A stretch of DNA of 64,000 nucleotides from positions 1,772,501-1,836,500 of the forward strand of contig NZ_CP096147.1 of assembly GCF_026016445.1 (NCBI RefSeq), in the 5' to 3' direction. This stretch comes from Cognatishimia activa (GTDB lineage: Bacteria > Pseudomonadota > Alphaproteobacteria > Rhodobacterales > Rhodobacteraceae). Within the stretch, counting starts at the first letter, position 1. Every line of letters begins with the position of its first letter. The translations under genes were made by a program, and so were the position numbers. Below, piece after piece: positions 60,382 through 64,000 of the stretch. A model generated the notes under the pieces. It made no database searches, had not been told where the DNA came from, and worked only from the letters and a program-made list of their open reading frames with translations.

Positions 60382-61443
60382 CTAGGCCACGCGGTTGCCG
60401 TCGGGTGCGAAATAAAGGCACGCGTCGGTATTCATATAGAAAGTGTGATCCTCACCCAGTCGGTAAGGATGGGTGCCGTGGGCCAAAGAAACCCAGCCGT
60501 TTTCACCAAACTCGAAGTGTGCGGAGCTTTCAGATCCAGACAGTTCGGTAACACCAACAGTGCCTGTCACGGCCACACGCGCCTCCGCAGAGGCGTTTGG
60601 CAGAACGTGGTTTGGCCGGATGGCAACTGTGTATTCCCCGTCTGTTAGCCCAGTCGCATCACCTTCGGCCGCCCAAGATACATCCCCCAAATGGAAGGCG
60701 CTGCCTTGCTTCCGTACTGTTGCATGGTTGATTGGAGGATCAGAGAAGACCTGCGCTGCCATTAGGCTGCTTGGCGCGCGGTAGATCTCGGCGGTCGGGC
60801 CAAACTGCGCGACATTGCCATCCACCATCAGAGCGGTTTCACCACCCAGCAAAAGGGCTTCTTCAGGTTCAGAAGTGGCGTAAACCACTACAGCACCGCG
60901 ATCAGCAAAGAGTTCTGGCAACAGCTCCCGCAGCTCTTCACGGAGCTTATAATCAAGGTTCGCCAGCGGTTCATCTAAGAACACTGCTTGGCTGTCTTTC
61001 GCAATCGCACGAGCCAAGGCGCAGCGCTGTTGCTGACCACCAGAAAGCTCATGCGGGCGACGATGCAGCATTGGGCCGAGTTTCAGAATATCAGCGGCTT
61101 CGCCAACCCGCCCTTCAATCTCAGATTTCGCCATGCCGGCCACGCGCAGAGGAGAGGCGATATTGTCAAAAACCGTCATGTGCGGATAGTTGACGAAAAA
61201 CTGATGCACGAGGCTGATGCGCCGTTTCTGTGTGTTCAGTTTTGTTATGTCATTGCCGTCCATAACAACCGTACCGGATGCGATCGGGTCGATCCCTGCC
61301 ATCATCTTAATGAGGGACGTCTTACCTGCGCCCGTTTCGCCGAGCAGAACGTTGAAGTGACCTTTTTCCAACGTCAGGCTGGTGGGTTTGATGTGGGTAA
61401 CACCTCGCACCACCTTAGTAATATTGTTCAAAACAAGTGCCAT
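60382..61443 (-). CDS. glpS: ABC transporter ATP-binding protein (GlpS type)
   Basis: A 353-residue ATPase. Walker A is GETGAGKTSLIKM, the signature is HELSGGQQQRCALARAIAKD, and Walker B is AVFLDEPLANLD. The switch position reads YATSEPEEALLLG, so Ser replaces the usual His; this site may be catalytically weak and GlpT the working one. AAAGGTG precedes the start MALVLNNITK. A strong hairpin separates it from glpV. Confidence 0.87.
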   Translation of the reverse strand: MALVLNNITKVVRGVTHIKPTSLTLEKGHFNVLLGETGAGKTSLIKMMAGIDPIASGTVVMDGNDITKLNTQKRRISLVHQFFVNYPHMTVFDNIASPLRVAGMAKSEIEGRVGEAADILKLGPMLHRRPHELSGGQQQRCALARAIAKDSQAVFLDEPLANLDYKLREELRELLPELFADRGAVVVYATSEPEEALLLGGETALMVDGNVAQFGPTAEIYRAPSSLMAAQVFSDPPINHATVRKQGSAFHLGDVSWAAEGDATGLTDGEYTVAIRPNHVLPNASAEARVAVTGTVGVTELSGSESSAHFEFGENGWVSLAHGTHPYRLGEDHTFYMNTDACLYFAPDGNRVA

Positions 61444-61485
61444 TTTGCACCTTTGGATTTGGATGTTGCCGTTTCCTGCTAAGGA

Positions 61486-61510
61486 GGCTGGGGTCACGAG
61501 GACCCCAGCC
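61486..61510 (-). other. Intercistronic stem-loop between glpV and glpS
   Basis: GGCTGGGGTC and GACCCCAGCC are perfect 10-bp arms with a 5-nt loop, located 33 bases after the binding-protein stop codon and 43 before the ATPase start. No T-run follows on the minus strand. Such hairpins commonly protect binding-protein mRNA so that it accumulates above the membrane subunits. Confidence 0.6.
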
Positions 61511-61543
61511 TTGGCCTAACTTCGGGGAGAGTGTGTTAGGTGC

Positions 61544-63280
61544 TTAGTTGGCGTTCCAGCGTGCAACGAGGTCGTCGTAATTCACTGTCTCACCTGCAGG
61601 CTTCTCGTTTGCCAGCTTTGGCTTCGCGCCGCCGTTTGCAAACCAGTATTCTGCGTCACGCTCTTCGTTCAGACGAGGGCCACAGCCGCCGTAGACATTC
61701 TGCGCTTCGTCTGCACGCTGCATCCGTGCCATGGTGATGTCCATTTCCTCAGCCAGTCGATCCATCGCCTCTTGCGGAGTAAATGCACCAGAGTTCACGT
61801 CACCAATCTGCTGCCACCAGATCTGTGCCAACTTTGGATAATCAGGCACGTTAACACCGGTTGGAGACCATGCAACACGATCAGGAGAACGGTAGAACTC
61901 GACCAGACCACCCAGTTTTGGGGCACGCTCGGTAAAGGACGCGTGGTTCACAGAAGAGTCGCGTGTGAATGTCAGACCAACGTGAGATTTTTTCACGTCA
62001 ACGGTCTTGGATGTCACGAACTGAGCGTAAAGCCATGCAGCCTGCGCGCGCTCAGATGGGGTGGACTTCAGGAAGGTCCAGGATCCCACGTCCTGATAGC
62101 CAACCTTCTGGCCTTTTTCCCAGTATGGTCCGTGCGGAGATGGAGCCATGCGCCACAGTGGGTTGCCCTCAGCATCCACGGTGTTGTTACCCTCGTTCTG
62201 AGGCTTCACCATGTCTGCGGTGAAGGCTGTGTACCAGAAAATCTGCTGGGCCACATTGCCTTGGCTCAGAGCTGGCAGAGACTGATAGAAGTCAAAGGAT
62301 GCCGCACCTGGAGGAGCGTAGTTCCGAAGCCATTCGTCCCATTTGCGGATCGCGTAAACCGCTGCTGGGCCGTTAGCCGCACCACCGCGAGTCACGCTTG
62401 CGCCGGCTGGGTTGCAGGACCCTGCTTCCATGCGAATGCCCCATTCGTCGATAGGAACGCCGTTTGGTTCACCCTTGGAGCCCGCGCCTGCCATAGACAG
62501 CCACGCATCGGTCATACGCCAACCCAAGTCAGGGGCGCGTTTACCATAATCCATGTGACCGTAGATGGCTGTGCCGTCGATCTCTTTCACATCTTTTGAG
62601 AAGAACTCTGCGATGTCTTCGTAAGCAGACCAGTTGACTGGAACACCCAGCTCATAGCCGTATTTCGCTTGGAAGGCTGTTTTGAAATCTTCTCGGTCAA
62701 ACCAGTCTTTGCGGAACCAGTAGAGGTTCGCGAACTGCTGGTCTGGAAGCTGATAGAGGTCGCCGTCAGGGCCAGTGGTGAACTGGGTGCCCATGAAGTC
62801 ATCCAGATCAAGCGTTGGCGAAGTTGTCGCCGCCCAATCACCTGCCATCATATCGGTCAGGTTATAGGCCAGCTGCAGACGAGAGTGTGTACCGATCAGG
62901 TCAGAGTCGTTCACGTAACCATCATAAAGGTTACGCTTGGTCTGCATCTGGGTTTGCACCGCCTGAACAACTTCACCTTCGCCGAGGATCTGGTGGTTCA
63001 CTTTGATGCCAGTGATTTCCTCGAAAGCTTTCGTCAGCACCTCGGCCTCGTAGCCGTGTGTTGGAATGCCTTCGGACAAAACGTTGATTTCCATGCCAGC
63101 GTATGGCTGTGCTGCGTTGATGAACCATTGCATCTCGCTCATCTGCTCATCTTTGTTGAGCGTGGATGGCTGGAATTCGGTATCAATCCAACGCTTTGCT
63201 GCCGCTTCGTCGGCATAAAGCGAGTGTGTGCCCGCAATCACGGCAGCCGCCGCCACTGCGGAAAGAAGATACGTCCGCAT
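61544..63280 (-). CDS. glpV: ABC transporter substrate-binding protein (GlpV type)
   Basis: A 578-residue periplasmic binding protein with signal peptide (MRTYLLSAVAAAAVIAGTHSLYADE). It is longer than usual sugar-binding proteins, as expected for the glycerol-binding GlpV group. Marked segments are WFINAAQPYAGMEINVLSEGIPTHGYE, LYDGYVNDSDLIGTHSRL and VGYQDVGSWTFLKSTP. GGAGG lies six bases before ATG 63280; the longer upstream frame crosses the operator. It heads the six-gene operon glpV-glpS-glpT-glpP-glpQ-DUF2160. Glycerol is the family-based substrate; no glpD or glpK is in the window. Confidence 0.85.
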   Translation of the reverse strand: MRTYLLSAVAAAAVIAGTHSLYADEAAAKRWIDTEFQPSTLNKDEQMSEMQWFINAAQPYAGMEINVLSEGIPTHGYEAEVLTKAFEEITGIKVNHQILGEGEVVQAVQTQMQTKRNLYDGYVNDSDLIGTHSRLQLAYNLTDMMAGDWAATTSPTLDLDDFMGTQFTTGPDGDLYQLPDQQFANLYWFRKDWFDREDFKTAFQAKYGYELGVPVNWSAYEDIAEFFSKDVKEIDGTAIYGHMDYGKRAPDLGWRMTDAWLSMAGAGSKGEPNGVPIDEWGIRMEAGSCNPAGASVTRGGAANGPAAVYAIRKWDEWLRNYAPPGAASFDFYQSLPALSQGNVAQQIFWYTAFTADMVKPQNEGNNTVDAEGNPLWRMAPSPHGPYWEKGQKVGYQDVGSWTFLKSTPSERAQAAWLYAQFVTSKTVDVKKSHVGLTFTRDSSVNHASFTERAPKLGGLVEFYRSPDRVAWSPTGVNVPDYPKLAQIWWQQIGDVNSGAFTPQEAMDRLAEEMDITMARMQRADEAQNVYGGCGPRLNEERDAEYWFANGGAKPKLANEKPAGETVNYDDLVARWNAN

Positions 63281-63344
63281 CTTTTCCTCCCAATGAATTA
63301 TATCCCGGATTTCCCCGGTCGCATTACGTTGGCAAACGTACACA

Positions 63345-63369
63345 ATTTAGTCAACTAAATAATTAGTAG
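63345..63369. promoter_or_regulatory. Operator cluster in the ABC-operon promoter
   Basis: ATTTAGT-CA-ACTAAAT is a perfect 16-bp palindrome, and its right arm is shared with ACTAA-ATAA-TTAGT. The 16 bases 63354-63369 match the BlaI-type operator at 55029-55044 in 14 positions. It lies 65-89 bp before the glpV start, in promoter range. Confidence 0.6.
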
Positions 63370-63942
63370 TCACCGAAAAGGGCCTCAAATCATTGTTTTA
63401 AATATATATTTTTAGATTAAACTTCACTCACCTTAGAGAGCGAGATCCAGAGATCGGCGCTTTATGAAGTGGACAAACACCTAATAATGGCTGGTTAAGC
63501 AACTTCAAATTCGCCAATATATACTGACCCCTCATTCCGATCGACTTCCAGCAACCTAGAATTCGTTAAGTAACTGGAGCCCCCTTGTAGGGATCGCCTG
63601 CAAAGTGTTTGGTAGCAGGATGCCAGAAGGAACCGTCGGTAAATCTGATATCCAAGTGCACAACCAATGGCTTAAAGACCCGCACTCCTCGCAGATTGAA
63701 TGCCGGTTAGATTCCGAAATATGTGAAACTGACCTTACCGGAAACAAAGCTGCTTGCGGCGTCGCTTCGCGAATCGCCGACTAAACCTTTGTATTAAAGT
63801 AGGTTTTTATCAAACAATCCGACCTAAATCGTTGCAAAGTGAAATTGTTGACATTTGCAACCTAATATTTCCTTTGAAATCCCTGATTTTTTATCAAAGA
63901 ATAAATTCCATAATCAAAAAAACCAAACTTAGGGGAGCTCCT
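63370..63942. other. Intergenic region, no gene recognised
   Basis: AT-rich, divergent spacer between the ABC operon and the next gene. A 63-codon minus-strand frame at 63556-63747 has no ribosome site or recognisable content. The only structure noted is the inverted repeat at 63831-63861. Confidence 0.5.
63831..63861. promoter_or_regulatory. Inverted repeat GTTGCAA-N17-TTGCAAC before the exported protein gene
   Basis: Perfect 7-bp arms, each containing the self-complementary TTGCAA, flank a TTGACA hexamer (63848-63853). It lies about 80 bp before the next start codon and is a candidate repressor site. Confidence 0.4.
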
Positions 63943-64000
63943 ATGAGATTTGCGAAGAAAGCCATTGTGGCGTCGTTGCTTGCTGCGACGGCGTTGCCAG
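63943..64000 (+). CDS. Exported protein, N-terminal part only
   Basis: Only 19 codons are visible: MRFAKKAIVASLLAATALP, the start of a signal peptide. AGGGGAG lies five bases before the ATG. The long regulated upstream region and the neighbourhood suggest a substrate-binding protein, but nothing else can be said. Confidence 0.6.
   Translation, partial: MRFAKKAIVASLLAATALP

Noticed and set aside
63556..63747. 63-codon minus-strand frame before the last gene
   Set aside because: No ribosome site and no coding-like composition.

Overview
The window looks like a chromosomal segment of a marine alphaproteobacterium of the Rhodobacterales (roseobacter-type). The basis is protein families and gene order (TTT and BCCT transporters, Rieske/dimethylglycine-dehydrogenase demethylation genes, a GlpV-type ABC transporter with DUF2160) and moderate-to-high GC; no database search was run.

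Layout. 1-1.7 kb: a truncated YHS-domain gene, a zinc-ribbon protein, rlmB, and tRNA-Tyr with its own promoter and terminator. 1.7-15.5 kb: a Wzx/Wzy-type exopolysaccharide locus. It holds a polymerase/ligase, a Wzz chain-length protein without a kinase domain, a NarL/LuxR-type response regulator, a TagA/WecG-sugar-transferase fusion, a periplasmic molybdopterin-fold protein in one operon with a hybrid histidine kinase, a Wza lipoprotein, a flippase and three glycosyltransferases. A 6-4-6 inverted repeat lies in front of four of its transcription units, which suggests that the locus is the regulon of its own two-component system.

15.5-25.5 kb: a scarred accessory region. It starts with an inverted tRNA 3'-end fragment and an intact tRNA-Arg(TCT). 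It continues with orphan HTH genes, an IS3-type relic that truncates a ridA-like gene, and at least four further broken genes (rhodanese, MFS pump, NTF2-like protein, TctA). Intact genes survive among them: two TetR regulators, a peroxiredoxin-like protein, a secreted SnoaL-like protein and a tandem pair of secreted SRPBCC proteins.

25.5-31.2 kb: a LysR regulator divergent from a leaderless sulfatase and a complete tripartite tricarboxylate-type (TTT) transporter, suggesting import and intracellular hydrolysis of a sulfate or phosphonate ester. 31.6-47.4 kb: two divergent operons for a quaternary-amine (betaine-like) compound. They carry a BCCT transporter, a three-component Rieske oxygenase whose ferredoxin and reductase sit at opposite outer parts of the locus, a dimethylglycine-dehydrogenase-like demethylase, two enolase-superfamily enzymes, a class III aminotransferase, an MDR dehydrogenase, an aldehyde dehydrogenase, and RpiR and GlxA/AraC regulators. 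47.5-52.7 kb: a LysR-controlled operon matching bacterial itaconate (or related C5-diacid) degradation. A succinate-semialdehyde-type dehydrogenase follows.

54.4-64 kb: an IS3 relic, a BlaI/M56-peptidase pair, a lipoprotein, and a six-gene ABC operon of glycerol-transporter type. The BlaI promoter and the ABC-operon promoter share a nearly identical operator-like sequence. The window ends in the signal peptide of another exported protein.
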